Below, piece by piece: positions 47,452-57,326 of a DNA stretch of 64,000 nt (within the stretch, counting starts at the first letter, position 1; every line of letters starts with the position of its first letter). The translations under genes and the position numbers were made by a program. Below the pieces are notes generated by a model. It did not search any database. It was given only the letters and a program-made list of their open reading frames with translations, and was not told the DNA's origin. Source of the DNA: Trichocoleus sp. FACHB-46 (lineage in GTDB: Bacteria; Cyanobacteriota; Cyanobacteriia; FACHB-46); the NCBI RefSeq assembly GCF_014695385.1, contig NZ_JACJOD010000031.1:124001-188000 (forward strand), given 5' to 3'.

Positions 47452-48210
47452 TTAGCTTTGTAAGAAGCTGATAATTGCGGCGGCTGTGGTTTCTGGATGA
47501 CTGAAGCAGAAAGCGTGACCTGCCTCTGTAAGCACCTCTAGTTTGGCACCAGGGATATTTTTGGCTAAAAACTCACTATTTTGAGGCGGGATAATGCGAT
47601 CGCTATCACCAGTGATTACTAATGTAGGAGCCGTTATCTTACCTAACAAGCTACAGGTATCATGGGTGCTCATCGCTTGATACTGACGGATCAGCGCTTC
47701 TCCTTGGCTGTGGTAAGGTGCAGTTGCTTGAAGAAACTCACCTATACGTAATTGATGCGCTTGCAAAAATCCCAGAGGAAAAAGCTGCTCTAAAATACTG
47801 CTACTCCCAAGCCCCGCAGGAGGATTAAACTGGCTACAGGTTCCGCCCGCCATCGTACAGCCTAAAATCAGTTTTTTGAGTTGATCAGTATGATTGAGGG
47901 CAAACTGTTGAGCTACCATACCGCCCATACTGATGCCAAACACATGCGCTTTAGTCTCACCCAGCATTTTTAATAAATCTGCGGCATCTTCTGCCATTTG
48001 AGCTGTGGTGTAAGCTCCCGCAGCTTGGCTCGTTTCTCCCGCATCTCGGTTATCAAACAAAATGACTTTGTAATGCCGTGAGAGCAGTTCCGGTAGCTCA
48101 GTTCCCCAATCTAACAAACTAAAACTGAGCCCCATAATCATTAGGAGTGGATCTCCTTCACCATAAATTTTGTAGTTGATATCAAGACCATTCACATGAA
48201 TTTTGGGCAT
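47452..48210 (-). CDS. Alpha/beta hydrolase
   Basis: The 252-residue hydrolase has an oxyanion region MIMGLSFSLLDW, the nucleophile elbow GISMGG (Ser near 94), Asp in TGDSDRIIP (near 205) and His in AGHAFCFSHPE (near 233). The catalytic triad looks complete. Substrate unknown; the fold covers esterases, lipases and haloalkane-type enzymes. It heads a set with the NTF2-like and GDSL-like genes, on the minus strand. The cap domain is short. Confidence 0.9.
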   Translation of the reverse strand: MPKIHVNGLDINYKIYGEGDPLLMIMGLSFSLLDWGTELPELLSRHYKVILFDNRDAGETSQAAGAYTTAQMAEDAADLLKMLGETKAHVFGISMGGMVAQQFALNHTDQLKKLILGCTMAGGTCSQFNPPAGLGSSSILEQLFPLGFLQAHQLRIGEFLQATAPYHSQGEALIRQYQAMSTHDTCSLLGKITAPTLVITGDSDRIIPPQNSEFLAKNIPGAKLEVLTEAGHAFCFSHPETTAAAIISFLQS

Positions 48211-48279
48211 ATCAGCTGATTAAAAAAGTAATGTGGGGTCATCGCAGAACCCATGCTATGAACAATGCGATCGCCTCCA

Positions 48280-48627
48280 TCATAAATCCCGGTCGCTAAT
48301 GATCTCGTATTCGTCACCCAGCTCTGTACGGATCAGCGCCAATAGCTGGCTCACTGCCGTATTGAAGCGCTCGCATTCTTCTAGTGGCCAAGGGCTAGGG
48401 CCAAGGGGATCGCTCCAATCTAGTGCGGTGTCGTGCCATGCGCCGAGCGATCGCAACTGCTCAGAAATTTCAGCGCTTAGTCCTAACTCCTCAGGCTCAA
48501 TAGGACCGACACCAAAGCGATCGCGGGCTGCATCATTGCCACACCAAAACGGTGAATCACATCCCCAATCATAAAAAAATCGAATTTGGCAATGCCGCTT
48601 TGAGCTACTCACAATGTTTTTAGTCAA
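48280..48627 (-). CDS. Small protein of unknown function
   Basis: The 115-residue protein has an aromatic opening RFFYDWGCDSPFWCGNDA and an acidic helical rest. Similar small proteins with such a YDWGC start occur in actinobacteria and cyanobacteria without known role (recalled, not checked). No export signal. Low-lying neighbours are the hydrolase and the porin remnant. Confidence 0.6.
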   Translation of the reverse strand: MTKNIVSSSKRHCQIRFFYDWGCDSPFWCGNDAARDRFGVGPIEPEELGLSAEISEQLRSLGAWHDTALDWSDPLGPSPWPLEECERFNTAVSQLLALIRTELGDEYEIISDRDL

Positions 48628-48739
48628 TTAGGAGGGCACAAAGTTTACGGCAAGTTGCATTAAGTTTCATTTTGCTAATGATGTCGCTTACTTCAAGAAC
48701 AAGTTTGGCAGAATACTGAGGCTTAATGTCGTTATAGCT

Positions 48740-49066
48740 ATGGCGATATTAAGCCTCAAACCGATTGATGAAGCTGTTAATACCCAGTCGTTCCAAGTTG
48801 GATTAGGATTTCCTGATTTAGGCAAACCAGGAGCGTTACGGGTACTCACTTTTGTTGTGCCGATAGATATTGTCAAAGGGCGAAAATATTTCGTGTCAGA
48901 TGGGGGAGATGGCGGCACGATGTTAGAGCTAGAAGCTTCCTATTATTACCCTCTCACGGATAATTTGGCGATCGCTCCAGCCTTCTATGTCATCTTTAAC
49001 CCCAATAATTTCGATAGAAATCCCGGTATTTACGTAGGCAATCTTCGCACCCAATTTAACTTTTAA
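48740..49066 (+). pseudogene. C-terminal remnant of an SLH/OprB porin
   Basis: The 108-residue frame carries FQVGLGFPDLGKPGALRVL, LEASYYYPLTDNLAIAPAFY and NPNNFDRNPGIYVGNLRTQF. This is the last strands of the OprB-type porin barrel, comparable with the end of the intact porin at 10524-12245 (TNPNNNATNPDIW, LRTVFTF). The SLH domain, coiled coil and most of the barrel are missing and no upstream frame supplies them. It is probably a leftover from deletion. Confidence 0.8.
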
Positions 49067-49172
49067 ATTCCCCTACAAAAAGAATCATTTCTAATTGATT
49101 GGAGCGGTATATCACAGAACTTGCTGGGAACTCTGATCTGGATCACATCGGTACGAGCCGTAAATTCTGGTC

Positions 49173-51401
49173 ATGAAAATGCGTCGTTCCAGCAAAGTCA
49201 AAGCGCTGTCTCTCCAACTAGTCCTCATTGTTCCCTTCGTGCTCCAAATCTTTGGGGCAGTGGGGCTAGTTAGCTACCTGTCCTTTAGAAACGGACAGAA
49301 GGCGGTGAATGATCTAGCGGCTCAGTTGATGGAACGCAGCAGCGGTAAGGTCAATCAGCATTTGGATTCTTATCTCTCAGTTCCTCACAAAGTAGCTCAG
49401 ATTAATGCGGATGCCATTCGGATGGGGCTGCTGGATACTCGCGATCGCCAAACCGTAGGCAAGTATTTCTGGCATCAGATGCAAGCCTATGATGTGAGCT
49501 ACATTGGCATTGGGCTGACGACGGGAGAAGGAGTGGGAGCCGCTCGTTATGACGGCAAAACAGTCACAATGGACGACTGGGATGCCCGCCCGCGCAACAA
49601 TTGGATCAGCTACGCTCTCGATGACCAAGGCGATCGCACCCGTGTGCTAGAAACCTTGGATTGGAGCAACTTTGAACAACCGTGGTACACAGGCCCTGTC
49701 AAAGCGGGTAAACCCGTTTGGTCCCCAATCTTTGTAGTCAATTATCCTAACCAAGTCTATATTGCCACCTCAGCAGGTCGCCCGATCTACGACGCGAATA
49801 AGCAGTTGCTGGGTATGGTAAGTATCGATGTTTCTCTCCTCAAGCTGAGCGACTTCCTGAGGAGTTTAGCCATCAGTCGCTCAGGTCAAGTTTTTATTCT
49901 GGAGCGAGACGGCACACTCATTGCTAATTCTGGCCAAGCTCAACCGTTCAGCTTGGTGAAGTCAGAAATCAAGCGGTTGGAGGCAATCAATAGCCCTGAT
50001 CCTGTAGTTCAGCAAGTTGCCCAACAAGTTCAACAACGCTTTAACGGCTTCCAAAATATTGCTGGGTCTCAAGAGCTACGGCTGAAATTAGAAGGAGAGC
50101 CGTATTATGTCCATGTCACTCCTTGGCGCGATGAGTATGGCTTGGATTGGTTAGTCGTCATGAGTGTGCCAGAGAACTCATTTATGGCACAAATCAACAC
50201 CAACACTCGCACCACCATTTGGCTTTGCTTAGGTGCTTTGGCAGTTGCTTCGGTGATGGGCATTCTCACCTCCCGCTGGATTATCCGTCCTATCTTGCGG
50301 CTCAACCGTGCTAGCGAAGCGATGGCATCTGGCAACTTGAACCAAGCCGTCGAGCAGAATGGCATTGAAGAATTCAACATCCTCGCTACCTCTTTTAACC
50401 ACATGGCTCGTCAGTTACGCGAGTCATTTACAGCTCTAGAGCAAAGCAACGAAGAACTCGAAGACCGAGTAGAGCAACGTACCCTGGAATTAAAAAACGC
50501 CCTAGGAGAGTTGCAGCGAACCCAAGCCCAAGTAGTTCAAAGCGAAAAAATGTCTAGCTTGGGACAGTTAGTTGCTGGCATTGCCCACGAAATCAATAAT
50601 CCAGTTAACTTCATTCATGGCAATCTGAGCCATGTGCAGGCATACACCCAGGATCTGTTGGAGTTCATGCAACTATATCAACAGCAATACCCCAACCCTA
50701 GCCCTGAGATTCAGGCGACAGCAGAAGAGATCGATTTAGAGTTCTTGCAGGCAGACTTACCCAAAATGCTGTCCTCAATGCGGGTGGGTACCGATCGCAT
50801 TCGCCAAATTGTCTTGTCTCTGCGCAACTTCTCCCGCATGGATGAATCCGAGATCAAGCCAGTCGATATTCATGAAGGACTTGATAGTACGCTGATGATT
50901 TTGCAGCATCGCCTCAAAGCCCACCCAGAACGGCCAGAAATTGAGGTGATCAAAGAGTACAGCTCTCTACCTCACGTGGAATGCTATGCGGGGCAACTGA
51001 ATCAAGTATTTATGAACATTCTCACAAATGCCATTGATGCGATGGAAGAGAGCAATGCCAGCAAGAGCTTTCAGAAGCTTCAGGTTAACCCTAATCGGAT
51101 TACCATTCGCACCTCGATTGTGAGCGACCAATGGGTGCAAATCGCGATCGCGGATAATGGCCCAGGTATTCCCGACCTAATACAGCAACGTGTCTTCGAC
51201 CCCTTCTTTACGACAAAATCGGTTGGGAAAGGAACAGGCATGGGAATGTCGATCAGCTATCAGATCATCACTGAAAAACATCACGGCAAGCTGGAATGTC
51301 TTTCCACGGTGGGACAAGGAACTGAATTTTTAATTCGAATTCCGATCTGCCAGCAGAAACAGTCAGTAGCGTTGGTGGGTGGAAGGCAAGAGAAAGGATG
51401 A
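49173..51401 (+). CDS. Cache-HAMP sensor histidine kinase
   Basis: The 742-residue membrane kinase has a first transmembrane helix (about 10-35), an extracytoplasmic double-Cache-like sensor (about 36-340) and a second helix (about 347-368, CLGALAVASVMGILTS). A HAMP domain (to about 425), a coiled coil, HisKA with the phosphorylated His in GIAHEINNPVNFIHGN and a HATPase_c domain (NAIDAMEE, ADNGPGIPD) complete it. Such proteins sense small molecules outside the cell. The kinase core closely resembles that at 55137-56486. No response regulator is adjacent. Confidence 0.94.
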   Translation: MKMRRSSKVKALSLQLVLIVPFVLQIFGAVGLVSYLSFRNGQKAVNDLAAQLMERSSGKVNQHLDSYLSVPHKVAQINADAIRMGLLDTRDRQTVGKYFWHQMQAYDVSYIGIGLTTGEGVGAARYDGKTVTMDDWDARPRNNWISYALDDQGDRTRVLETLDWSNFEQPWYTGPVKAGKPVWSPIFVVNYPNQVYIATSAGRPIYDANKQLLGMVSIDVSLLKLSDFLRSLAISRSGQVFILERDGTLIANSGQAQPFSLVKSEIKRLEAINSPDPVVQQVAQQVQQRFNGFQNIAGSQELRLKLEGEPYYVHVTPWRDEYGLDWLVVMSVPENSFMAQINTNTRTTIWLCLGALAVASVMGILTSRWIIRPILRLNRASEAMASGNLNQAVEQNGIEEFNILATSFNHMARQLRESFTALEQSNEELEDRVEQRTLELKNALGELQRTQAQVVQSEKMSSLGQLVAGIAHEINNPVNFIHGNLSHVQAYTQDLLEFMQLYQQQYPNPSPEIQATAEEIDLEFLQADLPKMLSSMRVGTDRIRQIVLSLRNFSRMDESEIKPVDIHEGLDSTLMILQHRLKAHPERPEIEVIKEYSSLPHVECYAGQLNQVFMNILTNAIDAMEESNASKSFQKLQVNPNRITIRTSIVSDQWVQIAIADNGPGIPDLIQQRVFDPFFTTKSVGKGTGMGMSISYQIITEKHHGKLECLSTVGQGTEFLIRIPICQQKQSVALVGGRQEKG

Positions 51402-51579
51402 GGAATAGCAAAGAACGACTAGTGATCGCTGCCTTGATCGCTCTACAGGATGACCTAACTGGGCGATTTCAGTTGGTTACAGAAAACATAAGCTGACTAG
51501 GTAGGAGCGGCTTTGCCAGGTCATCAAACCTCTTACGCTCATCCTAGACTAAATACCAACGATTCCCCCAACGACTGCC

Positions 51580-52209
51580 GTGGTTGAAGCTTTTAACGCT
51601 TTTCTGACTCAGGTTCTCTTTTTTGTCAGCTCCACTTTATCCTTTGGCTTGATTGGATTACTATTTTTCATTGGGCCAGCTTTGGGAGCGATCGCCGTTC
51701 GGCGTTCTCTGTCACTGCGTTGGCATTTATTTCTGTTGAGTATTTGCATTTTCTACGGGGTTGTGCCACTGCTCATGGGCTGGGGAGGACTAGCTCTGGC
51801 TGAACACTTTAGCTGTGATGTAGAAATCACGATCTACAAGTGTGTGGGAAATCCCCAACTAGGGAATTTAATCACAGGCATGACCTTCGCCCCTTGGGGA
51901 TTGATGCTCACCATTCCATCTAGTGTGTTGGGTACATTTGGACTCTTAATCTCTTTCGTTCTCAAAGTTACTAGGCCAAACCAAGGGATACAAACATCCC
52001 CAAGACCAACTGCTGCTTTTTATCGCAGCCACCGCCATCAGGTAATTGCAGGGGTTTGTACAGCGATCGCCCAGCGTTGGCATCTACCACTTTTAGGCGT
52101 CAGGATTGCCACAGTTGCCTTAGTAGTCATCATGCCAATGCTGGGACTACCGTTGTATCTCTGGTTGTGGTTGGCATTTCCATTTGAGCCAGCGGCAGAG
52201 TCCACTTAG
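51580..52209 (+). CDS. PspC-domain membrane protein
   Basis: The 209-residue protein has four or more hydrophobic helices (about 8-35, 45-70, 100-130) and a C-terminal PspC domain (about 145-200: RSHRHQVIAGVCTAIAQRW, GVRIATVALVVI, LYLWLWLAFP). PspC domains occur in phage-shock and membrane-stress proteins. The start is GTG at 51580, poor in ribosome-site signals. The role here is unknown, perhaps membrane stress sensing. Confidence 0.85.
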   Translation: MVEAFNAFLTQVLFFVSSTLSFGLIGLLFFIGPALGAIAVRRSLSLRWHLFLLSICIFYGVVPLLMGWGGLALAEHFSCDVEITIYKCVGNPQLGNLITGMTFAPWGLMLTIPSSVLGTFGLLISFVLKVTRPNQGIQTSPRPTAAFYRSHRHQVIAGVCTAIAQRWHLPLLGVRIATVALVVIMPMLGLPLYLWLWLAFPFEPAAEST

Positions 52210-52249
52210 GCGATCGCTCTCCTTATCCCTGGCACAGGCGCGATCGCCC

Positions 52250-52882
52250 TTAAGCACAAACCTTCTTAACCACAGGAAGTTGGCTCACTTCCTGCCACCA
52301 TGCCTGGATTTTAGGAGACTGAGCAGTAATGGTGTTAAACTCCGGAGTTTGAGAAAAGTAAATAAAGATGGGAACTAAGAAGAAATCAGCAATGCTGATC
52401 TCACTACCCAAGAGATAAGGGCTACCAACGGTTAAAGCTTCAATCGCTTCTAAAGCTGTTTTTGCCGGCGCGATCGCGGCTTGAATTTTACTTTCATCGG
52501 GTTGACCACCCTGACTAGGCACAATGAGACGCTGGATCACGATAGTACCAATCACAGGTGCGTAAAGATAGCTATCAATGATGGCCATAATCTGCTGCAT
52601 GCGAGCACGAGCCAGCGGATCAGTAGGACTAAATTTATGGTTGGCAACTACGCTGTCCAGATAACCCGTAATCGCAGAAGTTTCGTAAATGACTTCTTCG
52701 TCTACCTGTAAAGTTGGTACTTTGCCAAAAGGATGCTTGGCAAGATACTCCGCTGATTGATTTTCACCATTGAAGATATCAACACTCTCAAGGTCATAGT
52801 CTGTGCCTGCTTGCTCTAGCAGTAGCCGAACCGTCCGCACATAAGTACTAATAGGAGTGCCGTAAAGGGTAAGCTGGGTCAT
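52250..52882 (-). CDS. Glutathione S-transferase family protein
   Basis: The 210-residue protein begins MTQLTLYGTPISTYVRTVRL with a thioredoxin-like N-domain. FGKVPTLQVDEEVIYETSAI forms the glutathione gamma-glutamyl site (VPTL with cis-Pro, ETSAI Ser-like residue). A helical C-terminal domain follows. The first-helix residue is Ser or Thr rather than Tyr. It likely conjugates or reduces with glutathione, and substrate is not known. Its stop lies 41 bases from the convergent PspC gene end. Confidence 0.92.
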   Translation of the reverse strand: MTQLTLYGTPISTYVRTVRLLLEQAGTDYDLESVDIFNGENQSAEYLAKHPFGKVPTLQVDEEVIYETSAITGYLDSVVANHKFSPTDPLARARMQQIMAIIDSYLYAPVIGTIVIQRLIVPSQGGQPDESKIQAAIAPAKTALEAIEALTVGSPYLLGSEISIADFFLVPIFIYFSQTPEFNTITAQSPKIQAWWQEVSQLPVVKKVCA

Positions 52883-53071
52883 AATCTGTAGAGTATTAAT
52901 TAGAAATTGAACAGCAACCTGAACAATCTGGCATTAATGTAAACCGATTTCGTGCTCCTTAGGTATAGCTTTGAATCAAATATTCTATTTTTGAAGAAAT
53001 TAGCCAGAGACCAACATTGCAGTGGAAGCGCGATCGCTTCCTAGGCTACTCAATCCAGTTTTAGAAACTAC

Positions 53072-53131
53072 AAAAAAGCGATTATTGCTGAGGGCAATTG
53101 TAAAACAACAAGCCACAAAACAATAATCGCT
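53072..53131 (-). terminator. Long-loop hairpin with T run, after ndhD
   Basis: Eleven-base perfect arms AGCGATTATTG (53077-53087) and CAATAATCGCT (53121-53131) flank 33 bases. On the minus strand the second arm is followed by TTTTTT. It lies about 90 bases past the ndhD stop and may end its transcript. Confidence 0.55.
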
Positions 53132-53160
53132 ACGTCTAACTCTAGACTTTGGTTTAAATA

Positions 53161-53209
53161 GATTTTGAGGAGTAAAAAAACTTAGCGCTTTATTTCACTC
53201 CTCAAAATC
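53161..53209. repeat. Inverted repeat just past ndhD
   Basis: Thirteen-base perfect arms GATTTTGAGGAGT (53161-53173) and ACTCCTCAAAATC (53197-53209) flank 23 bases. In the RNA this would be a stable stem with a large loop, 14 bases past the ndhD stop. No T run follows, so it may stabilise the 3' end. Confidence 0.65.
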
Positions 53210-53223
53210 AAGGCAGTCAAGTA

Positions 53224-54927
53224 TTACTGCACCACTCCCAAAAGCGGAGGTGCTTTAGATTCTGAGATAGTCGAGTTCCAAAAACCCTTGGCATAGATTT
53301 GAGGATTCGCTTGAACTGCTTGACGGTAAGACTCGCGCACCTGAGCGTTCACCGCAACTGTTTTTACGTCATACATCTGCATTGCCATTTTGGGATAGAA
53401 CCCAATTCCCACAATTAGCGCTAAGAAACAAGCCGCAATAAACAGCTCACGGGGATTGGCATCCTCAAACTTAGCGTCTACAGGTAGGTCGCAGTTGGTT
53501 CCAAAGCAAGAGGCTTCGTCATTCCCTTGACTCTTCAATTCGACATCGTCCAAGTCGCAGGAAGGCACCAGATCACACATCAGTTCTGAACTTGGCCCGT
53601 AAAACACCTGTCTCAGCATTGAGAGCAGATAGATAGGCGTGAGAATGAGTCCAACTGCCGAGAAAAATACGGTTCCTGTGCGGAAGGTGGAACTGTAAAC
53701 ATCACTCGTCGTGATGCCCATAAAGACAGCGATCTCACTAGCAAAACCGCTCATTCCGGGCAACGCCAACGATGCCAATGCCGCAATCGTAAACAAAGCG
53801 AATACCTTAGGCAATGCCTGACCGATACCCCCCATCTGATTCATCATCATGGTGTGGGTGCGATCGTAGGTCACGCCTGCGAGGAAGAACAGTACCGCTG
53901 CGATCAACCCGTGGGAGATCATTTGCAACAGTGCCCCGCTCACCCCTACATCCGTGAAGGAAGCAATACCTAGTAAGACGAATCCCATGTGAGAAATCGA
54001 TGAGTAGGCAAGGCGACGCTTCATGTTTGTCTGGGCAAAGGAGTTCAACGCGCCGTAGACAATGTTGATTACTCCTAAAATTGCCAGAATCGGCGCAAAG
54101 TAGATGTGAGCGTTAGGCAAAAGCTCAAGATTTAAGCGAATTAAGCCATAGCCGCCCATTTTCAACAGCACGCCTGCCAAAACCATCGACACTGGGGAAG
54201 AAGCTTCCCCATGAGCATCAGGTAGCCAGGTGTGGAAAGGTACGATCGCGAGCTTAACCCCAAAGGCGACTAATAGCCCTGCGTATAGCAGCAGTTCGAG
54301 CGCCAGCGGAAACTGTTTTAGGTGAAGTTCTGCGATATCGAAGGTAGTATTGCTGCCGTAAAATGCCATCGCCAGCGCCGCCACCAAAATGAAGATGGAC
54401 GCGATCGCCGTATACATCAGAAACTTGGTCGCCGCATAACGACGATTTTGCCCGCCCCAGATGCAAACGAGCAGATAGACCGGAACCAGCTCGATCTCCC
54501 ACATGATGAAGAACAGCAGCAAGTCTTGAGCGACAAATACGCCGACTTGGGCGGCATATAGCAATAGCATTAAGCCATAGAACAATCGCGGTCTGCGATC
54601 GACTCGCCAAGCCGCAAATATGGACAGCGTCGTCACCAGCCCAGCCAACAGCACTAACGGGGCGGACAAGCCATCAACCGAAACTGCCCAGTTCAGACCT
54701 AACTGCGGTACCCAGGCAACCTTTTCCACAATTTGGAAGGTTGCACTGCTCGTATCGTAATGCGTCCAAAAGGTGTAGCACATCAAAACAAAGTCTATGA
54801 CGCCTACAGCGAGAGCATACCAGCGCACCACTTTGCCACCTTTGTCAGGCAACAAGGGGATGAACATGGCAGCAATGAGTGGCAGTAGGACGATCGCGGT
54901 GAGCCAAGGAAATCGATCCATCATCAT
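53224..54927 (-). CDS. ndhD: NAD(P)H-quinone oxidoreductase subunit 4 (NdhD)
   Basis: The 567-residue membrane protein has about 14 helices and the proton-pump signatures of complex-I subunit 4: [53 protein letters not shown] and [14 protein letters not shown]. It is a proton-translocating subunit of NDH-1 in respiration and cyclic electron flow. A polar insertion near residues 455-490 has four Cys ([17 protein letters not shown]), a variant known in some cyanobacterial NdhD1-type proteins. It lies away from ndhF, so it is a separately placed ndhD copy. Confidence 0.95.
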   Translation of the reverse strand: MMMDRFPWLTAIVLLPLIAAMFIPLLPDKGGKVVRWYALAVGVIDFVLMCYTFWTHYDTSSATFQIVEKVAWVPQLGLNWAVSVDGLSAPLVLLAGLVTTLSIFAAWRVDRRPRLFYGLMLLLYAAQVGVFVAQDLLLFFIMWEIELVPVYLLVCIWGGQNRRYAATKFLMYTAIASIFILVAALAMAFYGSNTTFDIAELHLKQFPLALELLLYAGLLVAFGVKLAIVPFHTWLPDAHGEASSPVSMVLAGVLLKMGGYGLIRLNLELLPNAHIYFAPILAILGVINIVYGALNSFAQTNMKRRLAYSSISHMGFVLLGIASFTDVGVSGALLQMISHGLIAAVLFFLAGVTYDRTHTMMMNQMGGIGQALPKVFALFTIAALASLALPGMSGFASEIAVFMGITTSDVYSSTFRTGTVFFSAVGLILTPIYLLSMLRQVFYGPSSELMCDLVPSCDLDDVELKSQGNDEASCFGTNCDLPVDAKFEDANPRELFIAACFLALIVGIGFYPKMAMQMYDVKTVAVNAQVRESYRQAVQANPQIYAKGFWNSTISESKAPPLLGVVQ

Positions 54928-55136
54928 GTCGATAAAAACAGATACTCATCTGTGTAATGAAGGTATCTTACTAGACTTTGTGAAGCATTATTAATAAGTC
55001 TTTCTCGTAGGTATAAATTCAGCAAATTTATGCTTCATAAAAAGAAAACTTACTTACGCTCACCCATTCACAGCACTGATTCACTGAGAGCTACGTTCAT
55101 TGAATCAGCACGCGCTTCTAACTAGAGCTGTATTGA

Positions 55137-56486
55137 TTAAGCTTTAGCTACCAAAGAAATTGGAATTTTAATAACAAATTCCGTTCCCTTGCCCAACTCG
55201 GAGACTACCTCAATTGTGCCTTGATGCTTTTCGATAATTTGCTGGCTGATTGATAGCCCTAATCCTGTCCCTTTGCCAGCAGGCTTTGTCGTAAAGAAGG
55301 GATTGAAAATCTTCTCTTTAATTTCCGGGGAGATGCCATGTCCATTATCTTGAATGCGGATATAGACCTGCTTAGAGTCATCTACACTGGTTTGGATCAC
55401 AATCTGCTTTGATTTTATATCTGCTTCAAGTAAGGCATCAGCAGCATTAGAAATAATATTCATAAATAATTGATTTAACTGAGCTGGATAGCACAGGACT
55501 TTTGGCAAATCTCCATATTCTTGAACCACTTCAATACCCTGCTTCAGCTTGTGGTTGAGAATTAATAATGTGCTATCGATTCCTTCATGTAAGTCCACAT
55601 CTTTTTGTTCTGCTTCATCCAATCTAGAAAAGTTGCGTAATGACAGCACAATATCTCTGATCCGACAGCTTCCCATTTGCATCGATGCGACTAGACGTGG
55701 TAAATCACTCAATACAAACTCCAGGTCCATCTCCTCCATGAAATCAATGATTTCAGGAGACGCTTGCGGAAAGTACTGTTGATAAAGTTCAACTAGGGTA
55801 AGTAGATCCTGAACATACTTATCCGTGTAAGTGAGATTGCCGTTGATAAAGTTAACTGGATTATTGATCTCATGGGCAATTCCTGCCACCATTTGTCCCA
55901 GCCCAGACATCTTTTCAGCCTGAATCAGTTGTGCTTGAGTTTTCTGTAGGTTTTCGAGAGCTTGTTCTACGTCTCTAGCTCTTGCCTCAGCAAGCAGAGC
56001 AATCTCTTCCTTGCCCCTCAAGGTGTCTTTTAGTTTCAGTTCCCGTTCTGCTAGCTCATCCATTAACCGACCTTTCGCTTGCAATAGAAAGAGAAAATCG
56101 GCAGCAGAGTCGTGAATGGCAAAGTCTTTTAGTTTGATGCCAATCTGGTTTAGCTGGCTAATTTCCGTAACGACCGGAGAACCCAGGAAAAAAATAGCCC
56201 CACAGTCCTCAATAGGCATCATCTGCCCCCTGAGAGTCATTTCACTATGAAGTGATTTCAGCATGAATATGCTGTTAGATTGCCTAGTAATGGCAGCAAA
56301 GTCAGCAGTTTGAATGATCGGACGCTGAATCTGGAAGCACTTGTCAAGTTGTGCCCCGATGATGTCAGGAATCAGCCGCTGCAAAACTTCCCCAGACTGG
56401 ACAATGGTGCGATCGCCTTTAAACACAAAATGGAAAGGAAATGCTTTTGCCAGCAACTGAGGTGACAAGGTGAACTGAGGCTGCAT
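55137..56486 (-). CDS. HNOBA-domain histidine kinase
   Basis: The protein of about 449 residues has an N-terminal heme-NO-binding-associated (HNOBA) domain (about 1-150, FPFHFVFKGDRTIVQSGEVL, LRGQMMPIEDCGAIFFLGSP) and a coiled coil. HisKA (His in GIAHEINNPVNFINGN) and HATPase_c (NAADALLE, QDNGHGI) follow. With the adjacent H-NOX it should signal nitric oxide. I chose the Met at 56486 (MQPQFTLSPQLL), the usual start; in-frame Mets upstream reach 56573 and overlap H-NOX by 80 bases. The kinase core closely resembles that at 49173-51401. Confidence 0.93.
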   Translation of the reverse strand: MQPQFTLSPQLLAKAFPFHFVFKGDRTIVQSGEVLQRLIPDIIGAQLDKCFQIQRPIIQTADFAAITRQSNSIFMLKSLHSEMTLRGQMMPIEDCGAIFFLGSPVVTEISQLNQIGIKLKDFAIHDSAADFLFLLQAKGRLMDELAERELKLKDTLRGKEEIALLAEARARDVEQALENLQKTQAQLIQAEKMSGLGQMVAGIAHEINNPVNFINGNLTYTDKYVQDLLTLVELYQQYFPQASPEIIDFMEEMDLEFVLSDLPRLVASMQMGSCRIRDIVLSLRNFSRLDEAEQKDVDLHEGIDSTLLILNHKLKQGIEVVQEYGDLPKVLCYPAQLNQLFMNIISNAADALLEADIKSKQIVIQTSVDDSKQVYIRIQDNGHGISPEIKEKIFNPFFTTKPAGKGTGLGLSISQQIIEKHQGTIEVVSELGKGTEFVIKIPISLVAKA

Positions 56487-56493
56487 CAAAGGT

Positions 56494-57045
56494 TCAGTTG
56501 GGGTTGTACTGGATAGTGAACTCATCATGATCTGCACCATCAGACTTGCTTTGAGTCTGGGTGACTTCAACATCCGTATTCAAGTGTGTGCCCAAGCCTT
56601 TTACCAATCCCACCACCATCGGCGCTAGTCCGTCTCGATGAGAATGATAGTGAAGATGCAGCGTTTGTTCCTCCAATTCCTCACAGGCAAAAGATGGTGG
56701 CTGAAGTTTTGGAAAACTGACTCCGACCCGGGTATGCAGGTCGTCTAGGTTCTGTAAAAATTCGGGCAGCGTATCACCGCTCATGGCCATCAGTTCACCA
56801 TACCCTTCCTCAGAAGTGTATTGCACCCAAAACTCGCCAAAGGCTTGCATGATTGCTGAAGCAGGTAAATCCAAAACCAGGCTCGCAGCCTTCACCAGTC
56901 TGTGGGTCAAGTCATCTGGGTAAGACTCCATGCTGATAAACGTATCAATCTCGACTTCCGCTTTACGCTGGATCTCATTCCAAGTTTCTTCACCGAAACG
57001 AGCACACACCATGTCGTGAATTGCTTTGTTGACTAAGCCGTACAT
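56494..57045 (-). CDS. H-NOX heme nitric-oxide sensor
   Basis: The 183-residue heme protein begins MYGLVNKAIHDMVCARFGEE. The proximal heme ligand is His104 in DDLHTRVG, and the propionate-binding YxSxR motif is Y133-x-S135-x-R137 in LHYHSHRDGL. H-NOX binds nitric oxide and controls the adjacent kinase. Its stop is eight bases from the preferred kinase start, or inside that gene if an upstream start is used, so the two are co-expressed. Regulation is likely through the 281-base gap upstream. Confidence 0.96.
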   Translation of the reverse strand: MYGLVNKAIHDMVCARFGEETWNEIQRKAEVEIDTFISMESYPDDLTHRLVKAASLVLDLPASAIMQAFGEFWVQYTSEEGYGELMAMSGDTLPEFLQNLDDLHTRVGVSFPKLQPPSFACEELEEQTLHLHYHSHRDGLAPMVVGLVKGLGTHLNTDVEVTQTQSKSDGADHDEFTIQYNPN

Positions 57046-57326
57046 AAAAGCTCCTGTGGTGCTGTTTCAAACTGCTGCGTAGTTTGCCTACAATCCCTCT
57101 GAGATTAGGTTGCTCGAAAGTTGATCGACAAAATACTCTTTCTATAGATTGCCCACTTCTGAAGTGAAGAGGTCTACCCTCTATACCATGTTAAATCAGT
57201 TCTTAAGTGTCAGGAAAAACTGTGAAGCGATCGTCTCAGAATCTGCTCTCATTCCTTCAAGCTAACACCTAGCGTAACCACGCCCTAAGTTCTTGGAGTT
57301 GGATGGCCGCCAGACTCATGCTGTGG

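Larger units (their letters stand above)
52883..53223. other. Intergenic region with two long inverted repeats after ndhD
   Basis: No gene is supported. It contains two inverted repeats (53077-53131 and 53161-53209) downstream of ndhD, and presumably the promoter of the glutathione transferase-like gene near its left end. Confidence 0.5.

Noticed and set aside
48688..48918. 76-residue minus-strand ORF
   Set aside because: Antisense to the porin remnant, whose protein sequence is recognisable.
53161..53209. CRISPR-like repeat pair after ndhD
   Set aside because: The arms are inverted, not direct, repeats and there are no further copies. No CRISPR array or cas gene was seen anywhere.
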